NCBI GenBank assembly: GCA_025331565.1
Contig: JAFREQ010000043.1
Location: 2,604,001 to 2,668,000 of the forward strand
Direction of reading: 5' to 3'
Length of the DNA stretch: 64,000 nt
From: Holacanthus passer
Lineage: Eukaryota; Chordata; Actinopteri; Pomacanthidae
This document shows positions 24,961 through 37,842 of this stretch, piece after piece (the first letter of the stretch is position 1; every line of letters starts with the position of its first letter). The notes under the pieces are model-generated. The model saw only the letters and a list, made by a program, of their open reading frames with translations, had not been told where the DNA came from and did no database searches. Made by a program: the position numbers and the translations under genes.

Positions 24961-25060
24961 AGCCTCTCCCTGGTCCCGCCTACAGCCCCTCCCTCACCCA
25001 CAAAGACGTGAATATGCAACAGGAGTGAGTCACTCGATGTGCTTAGGTGTAATTTTCAAA
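24961..25060 (-). promoter_or_regulatory. Putative LITAF-like promoter with palindromic AP-1 site
   Basis: Immediately upstream of the inferred 5' exon. Contains GAGTGAGTCACTC (25024-25036), an extended palindrome around the AP-1/TRE core TGAGTCA (25026-25032), and a GC-rich stretch (about 24965-25000). No TATA box is clear. Confidence 0.35.
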
Positions 25061-25115
25061 GGCTGTACTGGTCTTCTTGTCAACTTGTTCTTTGTTTATG
25101 AGAGATTACTGAGGG

Positions 25116-25118
<3 letters not shown>

Positions 25119-25148
<30 letters not shown>
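25119..25148. repeat. (GT)n microsatellite
   Basis: Pure GT run about 160 bases upstream of the inferred LITAF-like first exon. Confidence 0.95.
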
Positions 25149-25149
<1 letters not shown>

Positions 25150-25854
25150 ACTCTTAAGTGAGAATAACCAGTTTCTCTCCTGATGCTTTGTGTTCCTACA
25201 GCAGACTGTTTGACTTGACACAGGCTGGAGACGATCACAGAGTTTGTCCTGGAATGTGACCAGAAGGCCATCGACTAAGTTTGAGCGACATAAGTTTACA
25301 CGCTCACGTACACTCACAATTTCACCACTTCCCAAAAAAAATCTAAAGAATTCAATGTCGTTCACAAGAATGTTTTTCAGCATGGAAGAGCTGCTATAAT
25401 GAGACGCTAATGACATCAATGAAATTCTTGAGCCAACTCACCTATCTGGGAAATGCTGAACATAGCTAAATACAAGTGAGCGATTACATGATTGAACAAG
25501 ATGAAAGGAAATTAAAAGTAGTTTTCACTCTCTCTAAGGAATCTGAACCACACATATCTGTATTCATGTCAAAAGTCCAGGCTAAACCTCAGGCTGAAGT
25601 CCTGGGAGCTACATGGTCATCAGTGGCAAAGGTCACCAGTTCGTTATTTCAAGCATCCAGAGCAAAACACACAGATTTTCTCAAAAGCATCCATGTCTAC
25701 AAATACTTTTAAGTTGTTATGCTTGATTTTGTGAAGTATCAGCTGACTGTCAATGCTGTATTACAGTAAACCGTGAAGCCTGTGCCCTGATGTGATCATG
25801 CAAATATATACCTACCTCCTGAGTATGAACAGAGATTCCTCAACTGGGAAATAG

Positions 25855-26195
25855 TTTAAAGCAGAAGTTTGACATTTTGGGAAATATGCTTAATTGCTTT
25901 CTTGTGGAGAATTAGATGAGAAAATTCACTCTCATATCTGTCTGTAAAGAGATTATTTTTTGGCTCTGACTAGTTGACAGGCAACCTGGCGAGATAGTGC
26001 AGCATCTCATACTCTTTGGTTATTGTACAAATTAAATGAGATGTAAAATGTTGATTGGTGAGCTTTAGAGGTTTCCCCATTTCCAGTCCAGGCTGCCGGC
26101 TGTACCCTAAAACCAGACAGACAGAGTAGTGAGATGAAGTGTTGACAATCTTCTTGTCTAACTCTCCACCAAAATGCGATTAAGTTTCAATGCTT
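25855..26195. mobile_element. TIR-bearing MITE-like element, near full length
   Basis: Left end 'tttaaagcagaagtttgaca' + 'ttttgggaaatatgct', inner 'gaattagatgagaaaattca', and right part 'cttcttgtctaactctccac' matching the complement of the left part of the family. The extreme right terminal repeat is worn away. Same family as 14686-14837 and the terminal fragment at 42352-42382. Confidence 0.55.
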
Positions 26196-27273
26196 CAAAT
26201 GAAAACTGAATTATGCACTTTTCAAACTTTTTTTTATATTATGTTGCTGCAAACAAACATTATTGAAGTAGATTATAAACACATGGCCACACAAAGGGCT
26301 TACAGTACGTACAAGCCTCCTGACATTGTTTGCCAATGGTAGACAACAGGCTACTTGGAGGTGGTGAATGATTTGGACTCTCCAAACTGCAAACAATGCA
26401 GTGACTGATGCCAGATTAGATCCTTGCTTTCTGATGGCATTTTCCTGTGTGAACATGGCACATATGATTTTACTTGGAAAGTGCCAACCTGTTTTGTTTT
26501 GTGGCACTAACGTCATTGAATCTCAGCTCAAAAGATGTCTGGGAAGATCGGCATTTTCTTTCAGTCAGCTGGGAGCAGGCCAGTTCAACCACATTTTTCT
26601 ACTGTTGGTCACTGGATCATGGAGTACTGCCGAGGGTTGAGGGCCTTCTCCAAGCACACCTCGCATGTGTGTTGAGGGAAAATAACTTTGATTTCCATCA
26701 TGTGTAGTGATTTAAATGAATGGCCTTCCAACCCCCAACCCATTTCTAAAGGCAGAACATTTCAACCCCTCTGACCTTTGTGATGGCAGACTAATGCATT
26801 CTAGGACATTCAAAACCATGAGGGTTTTTATTATTTATTTTCTGTAATAAAGATCCCAAAGTTTCCAGATGTTACAACTGTGTCATACTGAATTACAGGA
26901 ATCTGTATCAAATAGCTTATTACATTCATTTCTTCTTTATTTTCATTTAATTCTTTGTATGATGGTGGTGATGAGAGGTTATAGTTTCATCTCAAAATGT
27001 CTCAGCGATGAGCCGAAACATAATATAATATAATATCATAAACGTCTTTGTTTACAAATTTTCCCTCATCCCCAAACTCCTCAGTTGGAGGATCTACAGC
27101 AGTAAAGGTGTGTCTGAGTGTGGGGTGTTGCCTCGTGATGTCACCTGGGCGAGGTGGTGGCATGTGTGCATTTGTATGTGTGTGTGTGTGAGTGTGTGTT
27201 TTGATGGGCCTGATGAACAACATTCCAGAAAATAGACCAATCCCTACAGAGTTTTACACTCTGTAAGAAGGCT

Positions 27274-27337
<64 letters not shown>
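27274..27337. repeat. Long (GT)n microsatellite, about 64 bp
   Basis: The longest dinucleotide run of the window, with a shorter GT run about 90 bases before it (27175-27199). Confidence 0.95.
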
Positions 27338-27339
<2 letters not shown>

Positions 27340-28534
27340 TCCATGTGTTACAATGTTTTATGTGAACTGGTACATTTTTAAGTGATTACAGAGCAGGGGT
27401 TGATCCCTGTTCTCCTTAATAGCACTGACATATTGCAAATAATAAGAATTTCCATATCCAATTATTCTTATTATAGAGAAGGGAAAACACACAGAAACAT
27501 TTTTTGTTTGTTGGTACATACATTAGAACCACTTGTTAATAGTAATAATATTGAGCTTTATCCATAATTAAAACCACCAGTACACAAAAAATACAACCAA
27601 TAGGTCAAATAACATGAAATAAATATATAAGTAATAACAGGATGGAAACAAAATAGTTATGTTTGGTATGAAACCATGTAAGAAACTTACAAAAGGGAAA
27701 GAATGCTTGTAAAAAAAAAAAGAGATCTGAACTGGTCATGTGGAGAATTACTCCACATGCTGAGATGCACTGACACTGACAACAGGGTTATCAGTCACTT
27801 TTAGCATTTAGCATTTTCTTTTTAGTCTCAATCAGATAAAACAAGGATGCCAGAGGCCTTAAAGCTACTCCAATTTAAAAGCAATTTTAAAAATGTGGGA
27901 CGCTGCTTGCAGGGCAGCCCTGGAGAAACTGATGTGAGAAATCAGTTACTGGTCTTTCTTACAGTCCTTAAACAGCTTGTAGTAAAGTCGTGGTTTGTTT
28001 AAAGTGAATACACAAGCAGTATCTAATGCCAAAAACATAAGTTTTATGGTGGAAATTTGAATGATATAACTTAGCTTATTTATGAGGTATAGTCGAGTAT
28101 CATCTGCATGACATTAGAGATCAATGCCACAATGTGTGAGTATTGAACTGAAGAATCAGGAAACAGAAAACACAAACAGAGAAATAAAGCAGTATATTCC
28201 GGTGTATTTATTTATTATTGTCATCTGTTTTATTTTTTTATTTTTATTGGGTGGGGTGTGGAGGATCTTCTTGTGCTTCTGTAGGTGAATTGCTTTCTGT
28301 TGATGGGTGGTGACAAGATGTGTCCTTAAGAAAGAGACATCACCGCTGTAGGAGATGTTCTATTACAGACTTGATGCTGAAAGGTGTCAGCAGATTTGTC
28401 AGCCCAATGATTGGAAATAAATTCACCCAGAATATCAGCACATGAGGTGATCTTTTGTTGTTTTTGACTTGTTTCTGACTTTGCTTTTGGTAAATGCAGA
28501 CATTGAACATCAAGCCAGAAAAATTAAGAATTTA

Positions 28535-28583
28535 AGAATTTCCCCACTGTGGGACAAACAAAGGTTTATCTTATCTTATCTTA
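28535..28583 (+). repeat. LINE/SINE 3'-tail-like fragment with (TTATC)n
   Basis: 'agaatttccccactgtggga' followed by 'caaacaaaggtt' and TTATC repeats. Fish non-LTR elements often end in this 'aatttccc..ggggat.aataaag' signature plus a short tandem repeat. An inverted relative is at 44617-44656. Confidence 0.5.
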
Positions 28584-31202
28584 AATGTTCTGATTATTTG
28601 AATTAAATGCTGCACCAAACAACATTTACTAGTAGTCATCAAAGCGAAAAAAGTAATCTAAAAATATCATCACACATTGAGGAGCACTTAACTAAAACAC
28701 TTATATTTGATTAAAATCAAATCTGCAGTGATTACGAATGAATACAATGTCAAATAATGGCAGAAAATAAACTAAGGAAAAAGGACAAGACAGTTAACAC
28801 TGTTGCCATGAACAAATATCAAGTCTGACCTCAATGTGCACACAAGACACACTCCTATCATCATATATATATTATCACATGTGTGGCGTAAAACACAAGA
28901 TGTCAAAAAAGTCACATACTGAAGGCAGTAGGCAGGCGATGAAGAAGGAGGAAGTGATGGTGAGCAGGAGAGGAAGCATGGAAGGAGGTGGGTATAATCA
29001 TGAATATAAAAATAGCCTCTGACTCAGCAGGTATAAATACAGAGCGAATGGAAGTTAGAAGTTACTATATGAGAGTGTCTCAATCTACTTGCATGCTTTT
29101 GCTGTCTGCCTCTCGTTCAACCTCTATTCTTGTCTCTCTTATCTATCTGTTTATCCATGCACCTGCTTACCTGCCAGCCAGTATTTTAGGTCTCTTGAAA
29201 TGGAGGACAACATCAAAATTCTACTCCTTTGTTTGAATGAATACACATTTTGTGTCATACAAAACCATTAAGTCATCAGGCCTGTTGCTTTCAGTTTGTT
29301 TTATGTGACTCAGATAAGCATGTTTGAAACAATATTCAACTGTACATCATGGGGATTTATTGACATGAGAACTGGAAATCATAATTAAAAGGTTTATGAT
29401 TTTACAGGACATTAAAGACACTAACACATTAAATTAAAGTCCAGAGTTTTAGTAACTCTTTCTGTCAAAAAGGACAAATGTGATTTATAAGAACACTCTA
29501 GTACAAAATTGACAAATATTTGATGTCGGGTTGACACAAACGCCTCGACTGCACCATCATGACACACAAACGCACATACGGTCACAATCATGTTAAGAAA
29601 TGCATATCGGCCATATCAACATGTATCTTTGAGCAGTTTGTATTTATGTTTTGCCACCTTTCTGTATTACTGCAACTAGGTTATTATTCCAGGAACGAGT
29701 CCCGTCTAACAAGCTCTTTAATGGTTTCCCGATGTTAAGGTCAAGGTCAACAGAGTGCCAAATTCTTTCCCTCAGTCTCCGCCAAACAGTGTCTCGTCTC
29801 ATATTTTATTGGTCTTAATCTGATCTCGTAAACACACACATCAACAAGAGTCAAAGTAAAACGAGTAAAACACACAAAATATACAATAGATATCCTGACA
29901 TTTTGATAAAATGTCAGATGTTACAATGTCAGTTTTCTTTTACCGACTCCACTGCAGCTGCTGGAGGGACACCGCCATCTACGTTTGACCGATAATCCAA
30001 TCAGAAAAATACAGCTAAATAAATAAACTGTCCCATCCCTTTAACTATTGTTTCAAACAGAAAAGGTACTTGGTCCAATTCACTATATAGTACGACATTT
30101 CATTGTGCAAGAGGACGGTGCTTTTTTAGAGGATGGGGAGGCAGAGATGTGCATCACCGGCTGTGAGTCAGACTCAGACCTACGACACGAGAGTACACAG
30201 TGGCATGTGACCTGGCCTGCTGAGCCACCGCTGTGTGCTGGCAACATCACTCCCTGTCCTCTTTTAGAACCATAGAAGATGATGAACCAGTTTTTTTTTC
30301 TAGATAGCTGGCAACCTGTTTATGCAAATGGTTAATGAACTCACAAAGATAATACACTATTAATTTGCTTTATACACATATATATTTAGATGATTTTGCT
30401 AATGTGTTGAAGGCTTTTGTCAAACAATGTAACATACACGGTTAAGATTAAGATAAATCATTCAGCTGTTGATTCTTTAATTGACAATGTGGATTGGATT
30501 TGTATTGTCTGATCACAAAGTTTATGTGGGTGACACTCCCTTGATTGTTTCTCTAATGATACTCATAAGATCAAGTTTTTACTGCTGCACAGAACAAATC
30601 ATTTTGTGTGCACTGGATCCCACCGGACACACAGAGAGACCGTCTGTGATTGTCTGTGAACCAGTCTGACAGACATGCATTTGCTTTGTTCATACTAACT
30701 TAATCCCTGTTATGTTAGTTTAATCAGTGTTGTGATGTTTACACTGTTACAAAGGTGTGCAAACCTGGTTTGGGTTTGGGTCTGACCCAAAATATGCCTG
30801 TGGTGTGCATTGTATGATATATAACCTGCCAGCCAATCAGAAGGGTCTATTTTGACCCTTGACCCTTCTATGACAGAAATACAGTTTGATTATTACAGTT
30901 ACTATTGTAACATGATTATCACTTTGATGCATAAACAGTGATCTTCTTCTTGACCTTATATTAATTGTATTGTATTGTATTCTGCTGAACTCACCCTGAA
31001 TGATCTTTGACTTACATTGGTCCACCTGTGCTCAGGAATTGTTCTAGTCCTTTTCTCAGAGGGCTTTCCTCTCTGTTCAACATACACCTTCTATCCTTAG
31101 ACCCTTAATACAGCTTGTTACATATTAAATTCAAAAATTACTTTACAGTAGTTGTTTTAGAGGTGCATCATGGGAATAACTCATTCTTTGATAAAAGGGA
31201 CC

Positions 31203-34200
31203 TTAGCTTCTGCTCGACTGTGCGGTGGAATGACTCCGTCTGATGGTGAACGTGCGTCCCGTCCTGAAATAATTCTCGATTTCCTCCAGCGAACGGCCGC
31301 GGGTCTCTGGGATGCACACGGCGTTGAACAGCAAACAAAGCACACACACCACCGTGAAACACAGGTAGGGCACGTACAGGCCGTACCTGTCCACCAGGTG
31401 TGTGAAGGCGTGCGTGAGCATGAAGGCCGTCAACCAGCTCACAGTCACGCACAGACCCGAAGCCACGCCCCTGGCAACCAGCGGCAGCACTTCTGACATC
31501 AACAGCCATGTGATCGGGCCCCATCCCATGGCGTAACCTAATAGACAATAATGTGATGACAAAGCAAACAGCTCATATTAAAGCAGAGAAACATCATGGA
31601 TCAACATCAACTGGACTTGATCATAGATGCTTGAAGACGTGACCAGAACTGAAGAAGCTTCTTGGATGAGAAGTTAAACATCATCATTCCAGTTGCCATT
31701 GATTCAACCCAGTACTCGAATGACCTGGATGACTGAAAACCTTCATAGACACCTGTCATGGATAGGACTTTGTGTGGGCACATCATGCTGTGTTGTGAGA
31801 GGTTTATCAGACTTGCTTATTTGGCTAAAAACAACCATGTTGTATGAAAAAAAAAATTGTGTTGATTTGTTAGCAGTATCCTTGCATAACCACACTGTCA
31901 CGTCTGATGTGAGAACAGAAACCAAATTAACTAAACAAGCCAAAACACAAGGTTATATTAGCATGAGAAGATTGATGTTGACATGTAATAGACAGTAAAT
32001 CATGCTTTGAGAGCCGAGCACAACAAAATGACCTGAGGACTCAACAGTTCTTAACTTGTTGGAACAAGATAAATATTAATTTGCAGCAAACTGCACATGC
32101 TTTGTTAAATACAATGACACATGCCTGATTGTGTTTGACAAGTGCTAGTTTGCTTGTACCTGGGCAGTGTGGACTGTAATGCACCAAAACATGAGTTTAA
32201 CCCATTGGTCAGCCGTTAGGAGGTGACCTACGCACATGTGCAGTGCTGATTGAGCAGGATGTAAGGACTAGGTAGTGACAGATTGAAATTTTGACCTGAT
32301 GGTGGCATTTTATGAAAAGTCAGGGCATCACAAATGTTATTAGAATTCACCTTCTAGGAGTCTTAAATATCTGAAACAAATGACAGTCTGTCCAATAGTT
32401 GAGATATTTCAGTCTGGTCCAAAGCCACACTGCTTGCATGGCAACAACCCAAGGTGTGATTAGGTAAAGCACTGATTAACAAAATGAGTTGCTTGCAACA
32501 CTCACCGAATATAAACACCATGGTGCTGATGACAGGGATGACGCTTGCTGCAGTGACGGCCTGGGAGCTGTAGTCCATACTGACTGTGACATTAGGAGGG
32601 GCGGGACCTGGAGGACAGGCCGAAGTGTGGGAGACCATGGTGAGAGTCAGAGTGGACAGAAACATCAGCATGCTCGACGTGTACAGCAGGGCTTTGCGTC
32701 CCGCCTTGTCCATCAAAAAGGCTGCCGTGACAACGGAAAAGAGGCGGACCACGCCCACAAGGGCAGCGTCGTACCTGACAGACACAGGACAAGGGTGGGT
32801 CAGCATTTGGAGCCTCCTGGGATTAGTTAACAGCCCATGGACACATGTGTGATTGACATTGTGATTTTTGACCTCACGGGTAGATGAATAATATATTTGC
32901 ATCATTATAAAGTAAACAGGAGAGACGAGAAGAAGAAGAAATATATAGATAAACAGATGTCCTACTTGGGCTCCAGGGGGACTTTGCTTTGGGCGAAGAT
33001 GGGCTCCAGGTAGACCAGGATGGGCGTGATGCCCGTCATCTGTTGCAGGAAACGCATCACCACTGAGATGATGATTGGTCGGTAGAAGACGGGTGTGGCC
33101 AGCTCCGACAGTGTGACCTTACCCTGTGTGTCGATGCTGTGCTGTAATGGCAGACACACAGACAAACATGTAAACACATGTGTGTGTACTACCTTGTGTA
33201 TATTTAAAAAACTCACTTTGCTTCTGGCTTGTATAGAAGTCAATGTGTGAGTGTGATGTTTCCACCTTAAAAGCTGATCTGTGTCATTATTAAAGTTACA
33301 TCAGTGTGTCCACTCAGCTGACCTCTTTAACCCCACTGGTCCACTTAACTGCCTCTTTAAGTTAGAAACACATTATGGCAGTTATGTGCCTCTTACCTGT
33401 ATGGCGAGGAGCTCCACCTGTGTGTCGTAGTGTTTCCCCCTCAGCCAGCGGAGGGCCCTCTCAGCCTGCTGCTCTCTGCCCAGAGACAGGAGCCTCCGGG
33501 GGGAGGAGGGCATGAACGCCAGCAGGACGACCATCAGCACAGCCGGCAGCTCCCCGGCCACGGCCAGCCACCGCCACGGCAGCACCAGACCTGGACATCG
33601 TACAAGATGCTGACATTATGATAGCCACTTATCTCGTGGCTGCATTGCATTCTGGGCTAATGAGGCTGCTGTCAATTGTTCCTCTGTGGCAATAGATTTA
33701 CTCCTCTATAGTTGTTGAACAGGCAAAACAGGCAAATGTTTGCTGTTGAAGTAGTTGTATAAGACAGCTGAGCAATTACTGCAATCAAATCTCTTAGATG
33801 CATCACTTGAAATACCACATGACCCAGCGTTATCTACATTATCAACCAGAATAAGAAAAACACACAACCGAATGGCAAAATAAGCCCACAAGGTGCATGT
33901 GGAGTGGTGCTTTTAAAAGCTGCTCAAATGTCTTCAGGAATTGTAAGTGGATAAAAAAATAGGTGTTGTGCGTTAGTATTTCTGCAGCAGTACCCAGGGC
34001 GTAGAGGGACAGGGCCCCAAACACAGCAGTGATCTGAGGGCAGGAGCCCAGAGCTCCTCTCACGGCTTTGTGGGAGATCTCTGAGATGTAAACCTGTGGC
34101 ATGAACATACAAAAGACATACATAAAGTCAGATTAACACATGTGGCATGAATTCAGGGATAAAACCCTTGAAAGGAATATACATGTGAAAACATTCAAAT

Positions 34201-36406
34201 TAACATCATATACATATACTGTACATATTTGTGTACTACCATAAAGAATAAGGGTGTTTGCTGTGGGACATAAGAGGGGTTAAAATTCTGTAACCCCCAT
34301 AACCTACAGGAATGGATGCTGCCGTCATCCCTCCGGCGACGCCTGTGAGGAAACGGCCCACAAGGAGCATCCACAGGTCCACCGCTCCTCCAAGCAGCAA
34401 GTATCTAAGACACATAGTATATAGAGATGGGAATTTTAAAAACGAACCATACATGCAAACTCATACACAGACATCCCGATCCATCTATGAGATGACAGCC
34501 TGGATGGATTTCAGGAGTTCAGTAAGAGTAATTCAGATGCTTTACTTAAGTAAAAGCAGTAACACTACAGCGTAAAAATATTCTATAAGTTCCAAGTCTT
34601 GCATTCAAAATATTTTCTATATCAAAAGTGCATATTATCAGAAAAATGAACTTCGAGAATTCTAAGGAAAAGTTCTCATTGCGCGGAGAGGACAGTGTCA
34701 GTGTTAGATTTTCATGTCATTGATTTAGTTCTACAGGTGTGTTAAAGCACAAACAGTGTGATAATGTAGCTGTTGCTAATTCTAACTACTTTTTATGCTC
34801 CTTAGTAGTATATAATTTGCATAATTTGCATTTTGTATGTAAATTAAAGCTGATGTTCATATAGTTCATCCACACCGCTGTTTTCACTTGCGTTGCCTAA
34901 TGAGACCTCAAGACTGTGTGGGCGTGTGCAAATGCTGCACTTGATTGACAGCTTCCTCACCCTTCTTTTGGTTTTGTTGTACTGTACCTATTAGGGTGAG
35001 ACGCCCTTTTATCATTCTGATTACTTTACAAAGAATTTAAAGGCATTCCAAGACTACATATGTCAGACCGGAAGTCTTATCAAAGTAACTCAAGACATCT
35101 GTGTGGGTGTAGTGATTAATTATTGTAGCTGTCATGAGGCCACATAAACAAGTGGAGGAGAAGTATAAAGTAGCATGACATAGAAATACTCAATACTCAA
35201 AATTGTGCTTAAGTTCAGTACTTGAGTGAATGCACATTGTACCACAGTTTGGTGGCTGTGTGTTATTGAGACCCACCCAATGGTGGACGGCACCGCTGAC
35301 ATCATGATGCTCATTTTGCGTCCGATCATGTCATTGAGCACCATGGCCCCCAGCCCTCCGGCGGCCGCCCCCAGCGTGTAGATCGAGCCGAACCAGGCAG
35401 CATGCTCCGTGTCCATCCTGAGCCGGGGGTCGGCATCGGGGCTCTTGAGTTTTGGCAGGACCGGGGATGAGTAGACCAGGGAGTACCCGAAGCTGAAGTT
35501 CCCCAGGACGGCCGAGAAGACGGCCAGGAAGAGTTTGGAGTTGTTGATCTGGGTTGGAAGGATGTGGACAAGGAAGCTTGGGATCTAGTCACAGCTTTAT
35601 TGAATATCATTATTTCCATATAAATAAATTGAATAGATTTATTAGAATACACACTTGGCACCTGATGGATTCCCAAGTTAGGTCCTATTGTACAGGGAAG
35701 TAATGTGTGTTTTTTATTTCCGGTTTGACTCGGGTTCACGCCACTGAAAGCTTAGCTGTAAGTGCGGCATTTAAACTGTCTGCACATCACTTTTGATTCT
35801 GTTTTCCAGCCAGATCAGATGTGTCAATAAATGACCTTTTTAGCTGCGTCCATTCACCTTCCTAGAGTCTCTGGGGCCATTTCAAGATAGACTACAACCA
35901 GGACATAGACCTAACTAAAAGTCAGACTTCAGGATTCATCCATTGCACAAAGCTGTCTAGTTCTTGACTTTTTAAATTAGGTCTAAATTCCCCTGAATTC
36001 AAAACTTCACTCCAGCAGAAAATGCTGTATTTTTCCAACAGGTTACAGTGCTCTCTAAAAACTGTTTCTCTTTTCATGACTCACTCAACATAATTGTTAA
36101 AAAACCTGCAAATTATGAAGCATGTTTTCCCTTTTTTTTTTTGTCTTTTGATGTGGTTGGTGTGAGCAAAGTTAACACTACAGAATCTGGACCCTGACCA
36201 GGCTTCCTCACAATAAGATTGATTGTAATCCCTAAACAAGTGATGGAGAGTTCTTTTTTATTCATATTGAATAAAAAAAAAAATCATTAAGTAATCTATG
36301 AGCTACTGGTGAGATCTTAAAATCAATTAGAATAAGTGAAATGTTTACAAACCTGAGATTCAGCCGATATTGTTCTTTTGTTCACCAACGGAGTCTCTTC
36401 GTCCAT
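31203..36406 (-). CDS. slc2a6: Facilitative hexose transporter GLUT6, 498 aa
   Basis: Class III sugar transporter (12 membrane helices), in mammals held on lysosomal/intracellular membranes. Exons (minus): 36406-36353, 35548-35277, 34404-34308, 34093-33994, 33590-33397, 33141-32966, 32774-32506, 31537-31203; total 1497 nt with consistent phases and GT-AG sites. Signatures: GRK after helix 2, GRFLTG in helix 4, the SPR motif after helix 6 (MPSSPRRLL), QQMTGITPILVY in helix 7, GRK after helix 8, a long loop 9 with a glycosylation site (N359-V-T), GWGPITWLLMSE in helix 10 and PETRGRSLEEIE after helix 12. This pattern, loop 9 glycosylation and the helix 10 sequence fit GLUT6 more closely than GLUT8. 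Length is near human (507). The start gives MDEETPLV; the mammalian EPLL-type dileucine is not exact. No truncation. Confidence 0.95.
31610..31753. repeat. Teleost dispersed repeat fragment in slc2a6 intron 7
   Basis: Contains 'cttgaagacgtgaccagaac' then 'tgaagaagcttcttggatga' and 'gaatgacctggatgactgaa'. These phrases belong, in the same order, to a repeat commonly met in fish genomes ('...gaagacgtttcacctctcatccgagaagcttcttcagttc...atgacctggatgactgag'). Class not determined. Confidence 0.45.
34510..35245. repeat. Split or diverged copy of the percomorph dispersed repeat, slc2a6 intron 2
   Basis: 34524-34680 ('cagatgctttacttaagtaa' onward) matches the head and 35155-35245 ('ggagaagtataaagtagcat' ... 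'cttgagtgaatgcacattgt') matches the tail of the repeat seen at 62993-63487, with about 450 unlike bases between them. It fills most of the 872-bp intron 2. Confidence 0.55.
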
Positions 36407-37842
36407 ATCTGCAGCAAGAGCCTCTATAAAAGGTGTCTGATTTATATAATCTGTCTCAGGATCTGTTTGTTCTCCTTAGGAAGAGATGAAATATTACTAA
36501 GGTAAAAAAGCAGCCCTTGGAAAAACACTCCAGCAGAAAAAGTTCATCAAGCTCCAACAAAGGTGGTCCTTCTTTATAGAAGAGATAGAAAAATGAAAGC
36601 AAGCCGGTTAAGTCTGAAGACTGTTTTGTTTCTCAAATCATATCCACCCTGTTCAAGTGATGATCTTGGTCTTCCTGTGGCCAACATGTGGGTTCAGGGT
36701 TTTCCAGGCTGACAGGCTGGAAATGACAGAGGCGAGTTACAAGTGGTCATGATGAAAATGAAACTGAAAACTGTGTTTGCACTGGACCTTCAAGGGTGAA
36801 ACTGAGTTGGAATTTGTGGTTTGAATGACTGGACATTGTGAATCAGTTGCACTCAGTAAATGCAATAATAACTTTTTATCTGTTAAAATTTTGTTGTTAT
36901 TGTGTTTTTTAAAGTGCATTTCTCCTTAACCCTTTACAGGGCACTCATTAAAATACTTTGAAATTCAAGAATTCAACCTTACAGTGTTATTGGAGGACAT
37001 AACAAAAGTTTATTTCTGTATTTTTTTTTTTTTTTTTTTTACAATTTTTCAGTATGTAAACTGTGTGGAAATTACCAAATATGGTCACTTGCCCTATAAA
37101 GGGTTAAATCTGTTTTTTTATTATTGTGGAATGAAAACTATCACTGAATACCGACTCCAAATACTGACAGATTCAAATGCATCGACACACTGACTGTTAA
37201 TATTGGTCAGATTGTGTAAATGAAGTCAAAGTGCAAATGAAGTCAAAGTGTTGCAACCTGGTCATGAGCAGAAAGCAGAAGGGAGGGGTCAGCAGCATGA
37301 TTCCTGGATTGGGCCAGTCAAAGAGAAAGCAGAAGAAGAAGAAGAAGACCAGACCAGTGCGGGTTGAGTCAGGGTGAAGAGGAAAGTCCGGACCGCTTCA
37401 CCACTGGCCCACACATCATGAGGTTCACTGCTGCATTGTCACCACATACACACGTGCACTAACATTGAAAAACTGATTTTTCACTTGTTTTTTTTTTTTT
37501 TTTAAAGGTAGAGTTTATTTGTTGCCTATAAGTGAAGATGCTATTAAAGATGTATTTCTTTGCTCATTATATTTGCAGGAAACGCTCGGGGTTAGGGTTA
37601 GGAAGACCAACAGAGGTCTCACCAGTCCAGATGTGTGTGATGGAGAATGAAAAAAATGGTTGGTATTGGTAGAGGACATATGTGTGTTTTTCAAAATAAA
37701 ATATGGTTACTCAAAATAAATGCATCTGTGTGCAAAGAAGGAAATACAAAGAAATTATACTTTCATTCCTGATCTCCCCCACACTCTTACTTAATTGATG
37801 GAAATGTTATAACCAGAAGTTTTAATATTAGAAGGCCATTTT
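36407..37842. other. slc2a6 upstream region
   Basis: 5' side of slc2a6 (minus) facing ptx4 (plus). Contains T-tracts (37020-37041, 37490-37504), a 16-bp tandem duplication (aaatgaagtcaaagtg, 37217-37249) and (AAG)n at 37334-37350. No exon of a further gene was seen. The slc2a6 transcription start was not located. Confidence 0.5.

Larger units (their letters stand above)
26200..31202. other. Gene-poor spacer between the LITAF-like gene and slc2a6
   Basis: No open frame here joins with splice sites into a recognisable protein. It holds two GT tracts, a LINE-tail-like fragment (28535-28583), and scattered low-complexity DNA. The lower-coordinate end should contain the slc2a6 3' UTR, but no single clear polyadenylation signal was picked. 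Confidence 0.6.

Noticed and set aside
29736..29747. TCAAGGTCA nuclear-receptor half site
   Set aside because: Single short motif far from any inferred promoter; expected by chance in 64 kb.
30048..30275. Open frame of 75 codons in the spacer (…FLEDGEAEMCITGC…)
   Set aside because: No splice-compatible neighbours and no recognisable domain; the flanks look like ordinary or repeat-derived spacer DNA.
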